Origin: Halococcus saccharolyticus DSM 5350
Lineage (GTDB): Archaea > Halobacteriota > Halobacteria > Halobacteriales > Halococcaceae
Direction: 5' to 3'
Length of the DNA stretch: 64,000 nucleotides
NCBI RefSeq assembly: GCF_000336915.1
Contig: NZ_AOMD01000005.1
Span: forward strand, 1-64,000
A program made the translations under genes and the position numbers. The notes under the pieces were generated by a model. It worked only from the letters and a program-made list of their open reading frames with translations. It had not been told where the DNA came from and ran no database searches. Below are positions 1 through 7,281 of the stretch, one piece after another (the first letter of the stretch is position 1; each line of letters begins with the position of its first letter).

Positions 1-1
1 C

Positions 2-760
2 CTCCTGCCGGATGTGCTCACGAGCCAGTGCCGGGATCTCGAGGCCGGGAAGACGACGGGCGAGCGCGTGCTCCGGATCGCCACCCATCCTGCCGTGCGA
101 TCCCAAGGACTCGGGTCACGACTACTAGACGAAATCCGCGCGGCAAGCGAGCACGATGCGATCGACTGGCTCGGGGTCGGATACGGCGCGACGCCCGACC
201 TCGTCAGTTTCTGGGACCGCAACGGCTTTTCGCCTGTGCATCTCGCGATCACCCGCAACGACCGCAGCGGCGAGCACTCCGCGCTGATGCTCGCACCGCT
301 CTCGGAGCCCGGCCGCGATCTCCGTGACCGCCACGCTCGGTGGTTCACAGAGCGGATCGGCGGCCTGCTGACCGACTCGCTCGCCGACCTCGATCCAGAC
401 GTCGTTCGCGCCGTTCTCGGTGCGAATTCGGTCGAAGCGCCGCTCGATCTCTCGGCCCACGAGTGGCGCACGGTCGCGGCCGCGGCCTACGGCCCGGGGC
501 TCGCCGCCATCGATCCCGACGCCTTCCGCCGGCTCGCACTCGCTCATTTCACCGATCCCGAGAGCGACCGGCTCTCGGCTCGTGAAGAACGCCTGCTCGT
601 CGCCCGAATTCTCCAGAGCCGCTCGGTCGAGTGGGTGGCGGACGACCTCGGCTACGTCTCGACCCGAGAATGTCTGCGTGCGCTCGGCGACGCCTACCGG
701 CCGCTGGTCGATCGGTACGGCGATGCAGCGGCCCACGAGGAACGCGATCGCTACGACTGA
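2..760 (+). CDS. tmcA: tRNA(Met) cytidine acetyltransferase TmcA, C-terminal part
   Basis: This is the C-terminal part of TmcA, which uses acetyl-CoA and ATP to make N4-acetylcytidine in tRNA and, in archaea, also in other RNAs. The reading frame is open at the left edge, so the helicase domain and true start lie outside the window. Visible first is the GNAT acetyl-CoA site (RIATHPAVRSQGLGSRLL, about residues 25-42 of the visible part), followed by a helical tail (SAHEWRTVAAAAYGPG; LSAREERLLVARIL) typical of the TmcA tRNA-binding C-terminus. It ends with TGA at 758-760. The following crcB gene is convergent. The family assignment is firm; the substrate range is from family knowledge. Confidence 0.93.
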   Translation, partial: LLPDVLTSQCRDLEAGKTTGERVLRIATHPAVRSQGLGSRLLDEIRAASEHDAIDWLGVGYGATPDLVSFWDRNGFSPVHLAITRNDRSGEHSALMLAPLSEPGRDLRDRHARWFTERIGGLLTDSLADLDPDVVRAVLGANSVEAPLDLSAHEWRTVAAAAYGPGLAAIDPDAFRRLALAHFTDPESDRLSAREERLLVARILQSRSVEWVADDLGYVSTRECLRALGDAYRPLVDRYGDAAAHEERDRYD

Positions 761-783
761 TAGCCCCGACTCGGCCCCGCCGA

Positions 784-1149
784 TCAGCCGAGAACGGTCC
801 GCACCACGAGCCACGCGACACCGATCGCTGCCAGCGAGCCGAGGAGATTGACGATGGCGTTCGCCGCCGCTGCGGCAGACTCCCCCTGTTCCACGAGCCG
901 AACCGTCTCGAACGAAAACGACGAAAAGGTGGTGAAAGACCCACAAGCGCCGGTCCCAAGGAAGAGGAGGATCTCCTCGCTAGCGCCGGCGAACGTCACG
1001 AGACCGAGCACGAAGCTCCCGAGAACGTTGACCGCGAGCGTTCCGAAGGGGTAGGTTTCGCTGTCGACGCGCTGGCTCACGTAAGTCCGACAGAGCGCGC
1101 CGACCGCGCCACCGGTGCCGACGAGATAGGCTGGATCGAGCGGGATCAC
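784..1149 (-). CDS. crcB2: Fluoride channel subunit CrcB/Fluc (second of a tandem pair)
   Basis: A small membrane protein of 121 residues of the CrcB/Fluc family, dual-topology channels that export fluoride passively. Four hydrophobic segments are visible, with the family motifs GTLAVNVLGSFVLGL and GSFTTFSSFSFE (the Phe-box region lining the pore). The GTG start at 1149 overlaps the stop of the upstream crcB (GTGA), which argues for coupled translation; a longer in-frame start at 1248 would add an arginine-rich stretch lying inside the upstream gene and was rejected. Because the two tandem proteins differ, I infer that they form a heterodimeric channel as in other two-gene Fluc systems. Confidence 0.92.
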   Translation of the reverse strand: MIPLDPAYLVGTGGAVGALCRTYVSQRVDSETYPFGTLAVNVLGSFVLGLVTFAGASEEILLFLGTGACGSFTTFSSFSFETVRLVEQGESAAAAANAIVNLLGSLAAIGVAWLVVRTVLG

Positions 1150-1538
1150 TCGCCAGCCCCTCCGTCGACGCGCCGGGCGAGGCTGCGGCCCGCGAGCACC
1201 CCGGCGAATCCGAGCGTGTAGGTGACGAGCACGTTCGCAATCATCCACACCGGCTCGGCGAGCAGCGTGGTCTGGAGTGCGAACGTGCTGTAGGTCGTCA
1301 GCGAGGAGAGAAAGCCGGTGGCGACGACGGCCCGCGTCCGCTCGGCGAGCACGCCGGCGTAGACCGCCTCGTAGAGGACGAACCCGAGAGCGAAGCTTCC
1401 GACGACGTTGACGACGAGCGTTCCGGCGGGCCCGGGAATCATACGCGCCACGAGATACCGGAGGTTCGAGCCCGCAAACCCGCCGATACCGATCAGTACG
1501 ATCGATTCGAGCGTCCGAAGCGGATGGGGTCCCGACAT
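1146..1538 (-). CDS. crcB1: Fluoride channel subunit CrcB/Fluc (first of a tandem pair)
   Basis: A 130-residue four-helix membrane protein of the CrcB/Fluc fluoride channel family. Motifs are GGFAGSNLRYLVAR near the N-terminus, GTLVVNVVGSFALGF, and the pore region GFLSSLTTYSTFALQ. The pore motif has Tyr where the partner gene has Phe (TTYSTF versus TTFSSF), so the two subunits are not equivalent. The ATG at 1538 is chosen because a GGAG Shine-Dalgarno (minus strand 1548-1545) sits six bases before it and a fluoride riboswitch ends just upstream; the frame is open further upstream (to 1697), but that would translate through the riboswitch. Expression is probably induced by fluoride. Confidence 0.93.
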   Translation of the reverse strand: MSGPHPLRTLESIVLIGIGGFAGSNLRYLVARMIPGPAGTLVVNVVGSFALGFVLYEAVYAGVLAERTRAVVATGFLSSLTTYSTFALQTTLLAEPVWMIANVLVTYTLGFAGVLAGRSLARRVDGGAGE

Positions 1539-1548
1539 GGCTGTCTCC

Positions 1549-1608
1549 GAAAAGGAGTCATCAGCTGGGTAACCAGCGGTTGGGGCAGGCGGACTCCATC
1601 GCCCGATA
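1549..1608 (-). ncRNA. Fluoride riboswitch (crcB motif RNA) controlling the crcB pair
   Basis: The minus-strand leader matches the fluoride aptamer. Read 5'-3' it has GGGCGATGGAGTCCGCC (1604-1588), an AACC linker, a perfect hairpin GCTGG-TTAC-CCAGC, then CTGATGACTCC (to 1554). The loop GGAGTC can pair with the tail GACTCC, replacing the GAGGCC/GGCCUC pair I recall from the Thermotoga aptamer, so the helix is kept with different bases. The tail CTCC (1557-1554) can instead pair with the crcB1 Shine-Dalgarno GGAG (1548-1545) across a TTTTC loop. I infer a translational ON switch: fluoride holds the tail in the aptamer and frees the ribosome site. A TATA box lies about 25 bp before the aptamer. 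Confidence 0.9.
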
Positions 1609-1628
1609 CCGTTCTCTCCGGAGCGACG

Positions 1629-1637
1629 GTATATCCG
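1629..1637 (-). promoter_or_regulatory. TATA box of the riboswitch-crcB transcript
   Basis: Minus-strand GGATATACC. It lies about 25 bp before the first conserved base of the fluoride aptamer, so transcription would begin almost exactly at the riboswitch. The spacing is typical for archaeal promoters. Confidence 0.6.
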
Positions 1638-1705
1638 CGCTACGGAATCGTTCACGCCACGGTCGACACCGGTGTGACTAACCCGCGCGCCGTCCACGCT
1701 CCCGC

Positions 1706-2188
1706 ATGGTCGATCCCCTCACGATCGTCGCGCTTGCGCTTCTCGTCGTCGGTGTCGCCGGCAGTGTCGTTCCGCTACTCCCGGGGGCGCTGCTGTCGCT
1801 CGCCGGTGTGTTGCTCTACTGGTGGCAGTCCGGGTACGCCGAACCAGGCCCGATCCTGCTCGTCGTCTTGGTGCTCGTGGGTCTCGTCGGTGTGATCGCC
1901 GACTACTTCGCCGGTGCGGTCTCGGCCGCAGCGGGCGGCGCGTCGACGGTCACGACCGTGTTCGCGGCGATCGTCGGCATCGTCCTCTTCTTCGTTGTCG
2001 GCCCGCTCGGCGTCATCGTCGGTGTGATGGGAACCGTGTTCGTCGTCGAGTTCTACCGCCACCAAGACCCCGAGCAGAGCCTCCGAACCGCGATCTACGC
2101 CGCCATCGGGATGCTCGCCTCGACGGTGATCCAGGCACTGCTGACAGTGACGATACTCGTGACGATGGTGCTCGTCCACTTCCTCTGA
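1706..2188 (+). CDS. DUF456 family membrane protein
   Basis: A 160-residue, almost wholly hydrophobic protein with about five membrane segments. Glycine-zipper-like stretches (VVGVAGSVVPLLPGALLSLAGVLLYWW; GLVGVIADYFAGAVSAAAGG; GPLGVIVGVMGTVFVVEFYRH) match the DUF456 family found in bacteria and archaea. The function of the family is not known to me. It is divergent from the crcB pair, sharing a region of about 170 bp with it; a fluoride link is possible but not shown. The ATG at 1706 directly precedes the first hydrophobic segment. Confidence 0.85.
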   Translation: MVDPLTIVALALLVVGVAGSVVPLLPGALLSLAGVLLYWWQSGYAEPGPILLVVLVLVGLVGVIADYFAGAVSAAAGGASTVTTVFAAIVGIVLFFVVGPLGVIVGVMGTVFVVEFYRHQDPEQSLRTAIYAAIGMLASTVIQALLTVTILVTMVLVHFL

Positions 2189-2244
2189 GACCGACAAGCG
2201 GATCGCGCCATAACGGTTGTAACATCGCGCCGCGTACGTCGCCT

Positions 2245-2409
2245 ATGACGACGTGCGCCGAGGCGGAGTGCGAGGAGCTGGCAGCGGTGCGGCTCCACGT
2301 GCCGTGGGACGCGAACCGAGAGGTCTGTACGGCCCACGCTCGCGCGCTGGTCCAGCAAGAAGGCATCGTCGCGGAGCCGCTGGAGGATGCGGCCGAGGAG
2401 TGGCGTTGA
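2245..2409 (+). CDS. Small putative zinc-binding protein (54 aa)
   Basis: A 54-residue acidic protein (MTTCAEAECEELAAVRLHVP...) with Cys4, Cys9 and a later VCTAHA segment, giving the spacing C-x4-C...C-x2-H that could hold one zinc ion. Small zinc-finger proteins of this kind are abundant in haloarchaea and mostly uncharacterised. The start is the ATG at 2245; the same frame is open further upstream only through the DUF456 gene read out of frame. It is followed after 23 bp by the convergent acetyltransferase gene. The role is unknown. Confidence 0.7.
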   Translation: MTTCAEAECEELAAVRLHVPWDANREVCTAHARALVQQEGIVAEPLEDAAEEWR

Positions 2410-2432
2410 TCGTTCCTGATTTCCGACGTTGG

Positions 2433-3176
2433 CTACGGTCCGAGCGCCATCATCACCTCGTCGATGTACTCCTCGCCGATCTTGTAGTGACCTTCGCGCG
2501 TGGCCTCAACCTCGCCGCCGTGGGCCTCGAAGAACGCGATCGCGTCCTCGTTGGTCGAGGGGATCGAGTTGTAGATCTTCTCGTAGCCGTTTTGCTCCGC
2601 CCAACCGAGCCCTCGATCGAGGAGTCGGCCGCCGATCCCGTGTCCTTGATACTCTTCAAGCACGCCGAGGGTGAGCTCGGCGGTATGAGAGAGCTTTTCG
2701 AGCTCGGGTGCATCGAGGTGGATCCACCCAACCACCTCGTCGCCCACCGTGGCGACGAAGAACATCCGCGAGCGGACCGCGTTCTCCCGCACGAGGGCCT
2801 CCTCGTGATCGACAACGTCCGCGACGCTCTCCGCGACGGTGTAGGTCTTTTCGCCGGCGACCTGACGGATCACGCCAACCAGTCCGGAACGGTCGGTCTC
2901 GATCGCGGGCCGGATGGTGTACTCCACGCCCTCCTGCTCGAACGTCTCCTCGTCGGCCGCGTCGCTCCCTTCGAACGCCGCCTCGACCATCCCGGCGGAT
3001 TCGTGGACGAGACCGTCGCGCTTCAGGATCGCGAGGTGGTGTCTGAATCCGCTGGGATCGAGTCCGAGTCTGTCCCGGACCTCGGTAGCTTCGACCGGAT
3101 CGTCGGCGTCCTCGATGTACTGGTAGATGCTCTTTCGGTCCTCGTGGGTGAACTCGAACGCCTCCGATACTTGCAT
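2433..3176 (-). CDS. HTH-GNAT fusion: winged-helix domain plus N-acetyltransferase
   Basis: A 247-residue two-domain protein. Residues about 5-70 (EDRKSIYQYIEDADDPVEATEVRDRLGLDPSGFRHHL...) form a winged helix-turn-helix, and residues about 85-245 a GNAT acetyltransferase with the acetyl-CoA loop EEYQGHGIGGRLLDRGLGWAEQNG. The substrate cannot be told; many haloarchaeal homologues are annotated simply as GNAT proteins, and the HTH may sense chromatin or a promoter. The ATG at 3176 is preferred over one five codons upstream because a TATA-like CCGTTAAG lies 25-30 bp before it, consistent with a leaderless transcript. Confidence 0.85.
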   Translation of the reverse strand: MQVSEAFEFTHEDRKSIYQYIEDADDPVEATEVRDRLGLDPSGFRHHLAILKRDGLVHESAGMVEAAFEGSDAADEETFEQEGVEYTIRPAIETDRSGLVGVIRQVAGEKTYTVAESVADVVDHEEALVRENAVRSRMFFVATVGDEVVGWIHLDAPELEKLSHTAELTLGVLEEYQGHGIGGRLLDRGLGWAEQNGYEKIYNSIPSTNEDAIAFFEAHGGEVEATREGHYKIGEEYIDEVMMALGP

Positions 3177-3198
3177 GGAACCCGGTAGCACACCACGT

Positions 3199-3208
3199 CA
3201 CTTAACGG
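3199..3208 (-). promoter_or_regulatory. TATA-like element of the HTH-GNAT gene
   Basis: Minus-strand CCGTTAAGTG, about 25 bp before the ATG at 3176. It supports that start and a leaderless message. Confidence 0.45.
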
Positions 3209-3366
3209 TTCCCCGGTTCCACGAAGACACCCCGAGCCCGAAATCCGTCGGTGATCTCGTCCGACGTTGCAGTCACACCGGATCGGTGGTCCTGTTTCGT
3301 GGGATCGGTTAGCAACCGTCCGCGTCGGACAGGTCTTCGGGCCCCGTTCTGCAGCCACGTTCACAG

Positions 3367-5055
3367 TCACTCAGAAACTGCTTCGGTCGGCGAGACGTCG
3401 AACCGTTTCTCGAACTGCTGGACCGCCTCATCGGTTCCAACGATCACGAGCCGTTCGTCGCCCGTGAACTCGCGCTGGGGGTCGACGGTGCTGGAAAACT
3501 CAGAGTTGTCCGTCACAGCGATCACCCGACAGCCAGTGGTCTCGTAGATATCCGACTCGGCAAGCGTCGATCCGGCAAACGGGGACGCAGAAACACGGAC
3601 GAAGCGGACCTGACTCGCCGGTGCGAGCACGTCCTCGCCGCGAAGCTCCCTTGCGATCATCCTCGCACTCACTCGGGGAACCGAGAGAACGTAGTCGGCC
3701 CCGGCGCTCAACGCTTTTCCCGTCGTATCCGTATCGCTCACCCGAACCAGTATCTCGATGTCCGGATTCAGCGACCGCGCGAGCACCGTGGTCAACAGCG
3801 ATGACGAGTCGTCAGGAAGTCCGATGATGATCGCACCCGCGGTTTCGATACCGGCTTCGTACAGCACCTCTCTCTCTCCCGCATCGCCGACGACGTCGAC
3901 CGACTCGCGGTCTTCGATATCGATCGTCACGTTGTCGATTCCCGCCTCGGCGATGGTCGACTGTGTCGCCTCACCGCCTTCGCCCAAACCGGCGAGGACG
4001 ACACGCTCGTGGTGACGGAGCGACCGCGCGGGCCTGGTGAAGTCACTCACCTCCTCCAAGGCACTGTGCTCGCCCGATACCAACAGCACCGTGTTCGGGC
4101 GGATGATCGCGTCGGGAGACGGCGGTAGTTGGAGTTCTCCGTCGATCCACGCACCGACGATGTTTGCCCCCGTTCGTTCCCTGATGTTCGAGTCGCGGAT
4201 CCGCGTTTCGACCAGCTGGCTCCCCGGATGAACCGGTATCTCGGTTACTTCGATGTCGCCTCCCAGGCCGACTGTGTCCGTGAGTTGGGATCGCAACGAG
4301 GAAACCGCCTTCTCGGCGAGTCTGTAACCCAACACTCCGCGCGGCGAGAGAACGGTGTCCGCACCCGAGTCCAGCAACACGTCCCGCATGTCGTCGTCAT
4401 CAGTGAGGACGATCGTCTCGATGTCGGGGCGGAGGGTTCGCACCGTCAGAATCGTGTCGACGTTCGCATCGCCCGCATCGGCGATGACTGCCCGAGCGGA
4501 ATCGATACTGGCTCGCTCGAACGCCTCCGTGTCCTGCGGCGAGCCATGGATGACCGAATACTCCTCGTCGGAGAGGTCTCTGGCGTTTTCTTCGGAGGAC
4601 GAGATCAGCACGTACTCGATATCTAGCTCCCGGAGTTCGTCGAGAAGCACGGCTGAGTCACGCCGATACTCGCAGATGATGACGTGGTCCTCCTTGGGCG
4701 TGAGTCGACTGTCGAGGTCGACCTCGGTTCGGCTGTACAGCGGGATCACGAGGACTCGAAGCGTGAAGAAACTGACCGCGATGCCGGCGATCTGGGCCAG
4801 TACGACGAACAGGAACATCAGTGGATGGCTCCATATCCCCGAGTCCTGACCGTAGCCGGTCGTCGTCATCGTTTGGATGACGAACTCGAGCGAGGCGAAG
4901 ATCGATTGATCCACCCCCTCTAGCCGTTCCAGCGCGACGTTGTACGCGACCGTCGACCCGACGACGAAGAGCCCGAGCCCGACGAAGAAGTAGGCGACGC
5001 GTCGATTCCGCCGAGAGAGTTCGATTTCCGATAGTGACGTGGGGAAGGAGACCAT
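3367..5055 (-). CDS. Potassium channel with two RCK/TrkA regions
   Basis: A 562-residue K+ channel protein. It has a first membrane segment at about residues 18-40, a pore loop with the filter TTTGYG (residues 64-69), a second membrane segment at about 76-105, then two cytoplasmic TrkA-N/TrkA-C (RCK) modules. The second RCK Rossmann motif is intact (RVVLAGLGEGGE), but the first reads DHVIICEYRRDS and has lost the Gly-x-Gly-x-x-Gly nucleotide signature, so the first module is probably structural or binds something else. This is the MthK/Kch-type layout with tandem RCKs on one chain. It likely handles K+ flux, central to the salt-in strategy of haloarchaea. Upstream is a small hypothetical gene on the same strand. 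Confidence 0.93.
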   Translation of the reverse strand: MVSFPTSLSEIELSRRNRRVAYFFVGLGLFVVGSTVAYNVALERLEGVDQSIFASLEFVIQTMTTTGYGQDSGIWSHPLMFLFVVLAQIAGIAVSFFTLRVLVIPLYSRTEVDLDSRLTPKEDHVIICEYRRDSAVLLDELRELDIEYVLISSSEENARDLSDEEYSVIHGSPQDTEAFERASIDSARAVIADAGDANVDTILTVRTLRPDIETIVLTDDDDMRDVLLDSGADTVLSPRGVLGYRLAEKAVSSLRSQLTDTVGLGGDIEVTEIPVHPGSQLVETRIRDSNIRERTGANIVGAWIDGELQLPPSPDAIIRPNTVLLVSGEHSALEEVSDFTRPARSLRHHERVVLAGLGEGGEATQSTIAEAGIDNVTIDIEDRESVDVVGDAGEREVLYEAGIETAGAIIIGLPDDSSSLLTTVLARSLNPDIEILVRVSDTDTTGKALSAGADYVLSVPRVSARMIARELRGEDVLAPASQVRFVRVSASPFAGSTLAESDIYETTGCRVIAVTDNSEFSSTVDPQREFTGDERLVIVGTDEAVQQFEKRFDVSPTEAVSE

Positions 5056-5195
5056 CGTGAGCTAGTGGCGATTTTCGACCGTTCCGGATGAAAAGCGTTC
5101 GTACTCACCACTCTCGTCAAGGCCAATAGAACGGTGAGTGGGGGGTGTTTCGTGTCTCTGGAGCAGCGCGAATCGAGTCGCCGCTATCGGCCGGG

Positions 5196-5564
5196 TCACG
5201 TGCGTGCCGGCACCCGTGTCAGCAACTGGGCGGTATCCCGGATGTTGTTAGTATCGAGCAACAGCTCGGCCGCCCGCCGAACCGTGACGTCGGGCTCCAT
5301 CTCGACACCGTAGCAGCGGGCGTACAGCGCGAGCCAGGCGTTCGTCGCTCGGTGAATCTGTTCGAGTTCCGCGGCCGAGAACTCGACATCCCACTCGGCG
5401 GTCCGCGCTTCGAGGTACAGCGCCACAAGCGGGCCGAGACCCTCCCGAAGAAACGCCATCGCGCGCGCCTCGTCCGGCGGATCCGAAGGCGGATCGAACT
5501 CCCGACGGTCGCGCTCTGCCTGCTCTGCGAACCCCGCGATCCGGTCGGCGTAGCCCGACGTCAT
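5196..5564 (-). CDS. Conserved-looking hypothetical protein after fixCX
   Basis: A 122-residue acidic, mostly helical soluble protein (MTSGYADRIAGFAEQAERDR...). I do not recognise a domain. The segment AELEQIHRATNAWLALYARCYG looks like a helical bundle. It follows the fixCX gene by 43 bp on the same strand, so it may be the last gene of the electron-transfer-flavoprotein operon. The ATG at 5564 was preferred over an upstream start at 5642 that would overlap fixCX and add a low-complexity segment. Function unknown. Confidence 0.6.
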   Translation of the reverse strand: MTSGYADRIAGFAEQAERDRREFDPPSDPPDEARAMAFLREGLGPLVALYLEARTAEWDVEFSAAELEQIHRATNAWLALYARCYGVEMEPDVTVRRAAELLLDTNNIRDTAQLLTRVPART

Positions 5565-5607
5565 CTGCGATGAGGACCGGCCCGTTCCAGCACCGAGTGC
5601 CGGTCCA

Positions 5608-7281
5608 TCAGCCTTCCCTGAACTCGACGCCCTTGCCGCCACGGGGGTGTTCCCACTGGGTGTCGGCGACGATGGCGCAGGTCCCGCACTCGACGCAGGG
5701 CTGGGTGTCGAGGCTCACGACGCGCTTCTCGTCACCATTGGTTTGGACCGTCTCGTCGCGGTAGCAGCCGCCGCCGTAGTCCATCGCGCTCACCGGGCAG
5801 GCCGTGACGGCCGCGCCGCTCGCCTCGAAGGAGTTGTCATCGACGACGATGTGAGGGTTGCCCACGTCCGTGTCGTAGGTCAGATCGCCGATGCGTTCCT
5901 CCAGGCTCGGCGGTTCGACGGTGGACTCGGCTTCGACTTTCGCGCCGAGTTCCTCGCCGATGAGGGTGGGTAGGGTGACGTACGGCGTCTTGGTGTCGGG
6001 CATCATCGTCGCGAGGTACGGCGAGCTATATGCCTTTTCGAGCAACCCAGCACGATCGGCCATCCGGACACCGAGCCGGCCGACCGACGAGTCGAGCGCC
6101 CGCTCGGCGAGTTGGGTCGCAGTATCGTTCTCGCCGAGCGTGCTCGCCACCTCGTACCGCGCGGGCCGGAGCTTCGCCATCACGCCCTCGTCGTGGAGCC
6201 GGCGCTCGTAGCGCTCGCCGGCCGAGTCCGGCTCCCCTCTGGAACGCGCCTCCACGAACGCCTCCGCAGCGAGCGCGCCAGCCGTCACCGCATGGTTCAT
6301 TCCCTTGATGATCGGACCCTGGGCCTGCATCTGGCCACCCGCGTCGCCGACGAGTACCAACCGGCCCTGATGCGGCGACGGGTTCGCAGCCTTCTTCGAG
6401 TCGGGGACGAGTTTCGCCGAATACTCGCGCTCGTCGTATTCGTCGCCGAGCCATTGGGCGAGTACCGGATGGGTGAGGAGTGCGTCGAGCAAGTCCTGAA
6501 CCTCGGCCTCCTCTTCCACGATACTGTCGAGGTGGAACACGTTCCCGATACAGAGTGAGTCCTGGTTGGTGTAGAGGAACCCGCCACCCCGGACGCCGTC
6601 GTAGAGGTCGCCCGAGAACAGGTGGGCCTCGCCCTCGTCGTCATCGATTCCGAACCGGTCGTTGATCGTATCGCCTGGCATGTCGACGACGGCCTTCACG
6701 CCCTGGAACCACTCCTCGGGCTCCTCCCAGTCCATCAGCCCCGCTTCGCGCGCGAGTTCGGAGTTCACGCCGTCCGCAGCGACGACGAAGTCGGCCTTTA
6801 TTGGATCGAGCTCCTCGCACGTCACGCCGACGATCTCGCCGTCCTCTCGAAGAAGGCCGTCAACTTTCACCTCGGTCAGGAGGCCGCCGCCGGCCTCGCG
6901 CGTGATCTCGTGGACCTGCTCGGCCATCCACGAGTCCATCTTCCGCCGAAGGACTGCGTCGGCCCACTCGGTGTCGTGCTCGTGGCCGTCGGTGATGTCG
7001 AACGTTCGGACCTGCTCGCCCGCGATGTTGTGGATGTAGTAGTCGGTGACAGGCCGCTCGGTCGCATGCTCGCGAAAGCCCGGGAAGATGCCGTCGATCG
7101 TGTACGGCGCTGATTCCTCGGCGTAGATCAGTCCCCCCGTGACGTTCTTCGAGCCGGCGTCGACGCCCCGTTCGAGAACGACGGTCTCGACGCCGTTGCG
7201 CGCGAGCGTCGCGGCCGCCGCCGCGCCGCCCGGTCCCGCACCGACCACCACCGCCTCGTAGTGTTCGTAGTCGTCAGTCAT
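5608..7281 (-). CDS. fixCX: FixC-FixX fusion: ETF-quinone oxidoreductase-type flavoprotein with C-terminal ferredoxin
   Basis: A 557-residue FAD enzyme that should pass electrons from the electron transfer flavoprotein to the quinone pool. The N-terminus carries the FAD Rossmann motif VVVGAGPGG (residues 11-19). The body has RLVLVGDAGGQMQAQGPIIKGMNHA, the second FAD-binding motif of FixC/GlpS-type proteins. The last about 75 residues form a FixX-like ferredoxin domain with TACPVSAMDYGGGC and CVECGTC, holding the 4Fe-4S cluster; in bacteria FixC and FixX are usually separate. The ATG at 7281 overlaps the end of etfA by 8 bp, showing operon coupling. A longer in-frame start at 7317 lies inside etfA and was rejected. 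Confidence 0.93.
   Translation of the reverse strand: MTDDYEHYEAVVVGAGPGGAAAAATLARNGVETVVLERGVDAGSKNVTGGLIYAEESAPYTIDGIFPGFREHATERPVTDYYIHNIAGEQVRTFDITDGHEHDTEWADAVLRRKMDSWMAEQVHEITREAGGGLLTEVKVDGLLREDGEIVGVTCEELDPIKADFVVAADGVNSELAREAGLMDWEEPEEWFQGVKAVVDMPGDTINDRFGIDDDEGEAHLFSGDLYDGVRGGGFLYTNQDSLCIGNVFHLDSIVEEEAEVQDLLDALLTHPVLAQWLGDEYDEREYSAKLVPDSKKAANPSPHQGRLVLVGDAGGQMQAQGPIIKGMNHAVTAGALAAEAFVEARSRGEPDSAGERYERRLHDEGVMAKLRPARYEVASTLGENDTATQLAERALDSSVGRLGVRMADRAGLLEKAYSSPYLATMMPDTKTPYVTLPTLIGEELGAKVEAESTVEPPSLEERIGDLTYDTDVGNPHIVVDDNSFEASGAAVTACPVSAMDYGGGCYRDETVQTNGDEKRVVSLDTQPCVECGTCAIVADTQWEHPRGGKGVEFREG

Noticed and set aside
2253-3188. Plus-strand open frame of 311 codons opposite the HTH-GNAT gene
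   Set aside because: Antisense to a gene with clear winged-helix and GNAT motifs, and it overlaps a small gene in another frame.
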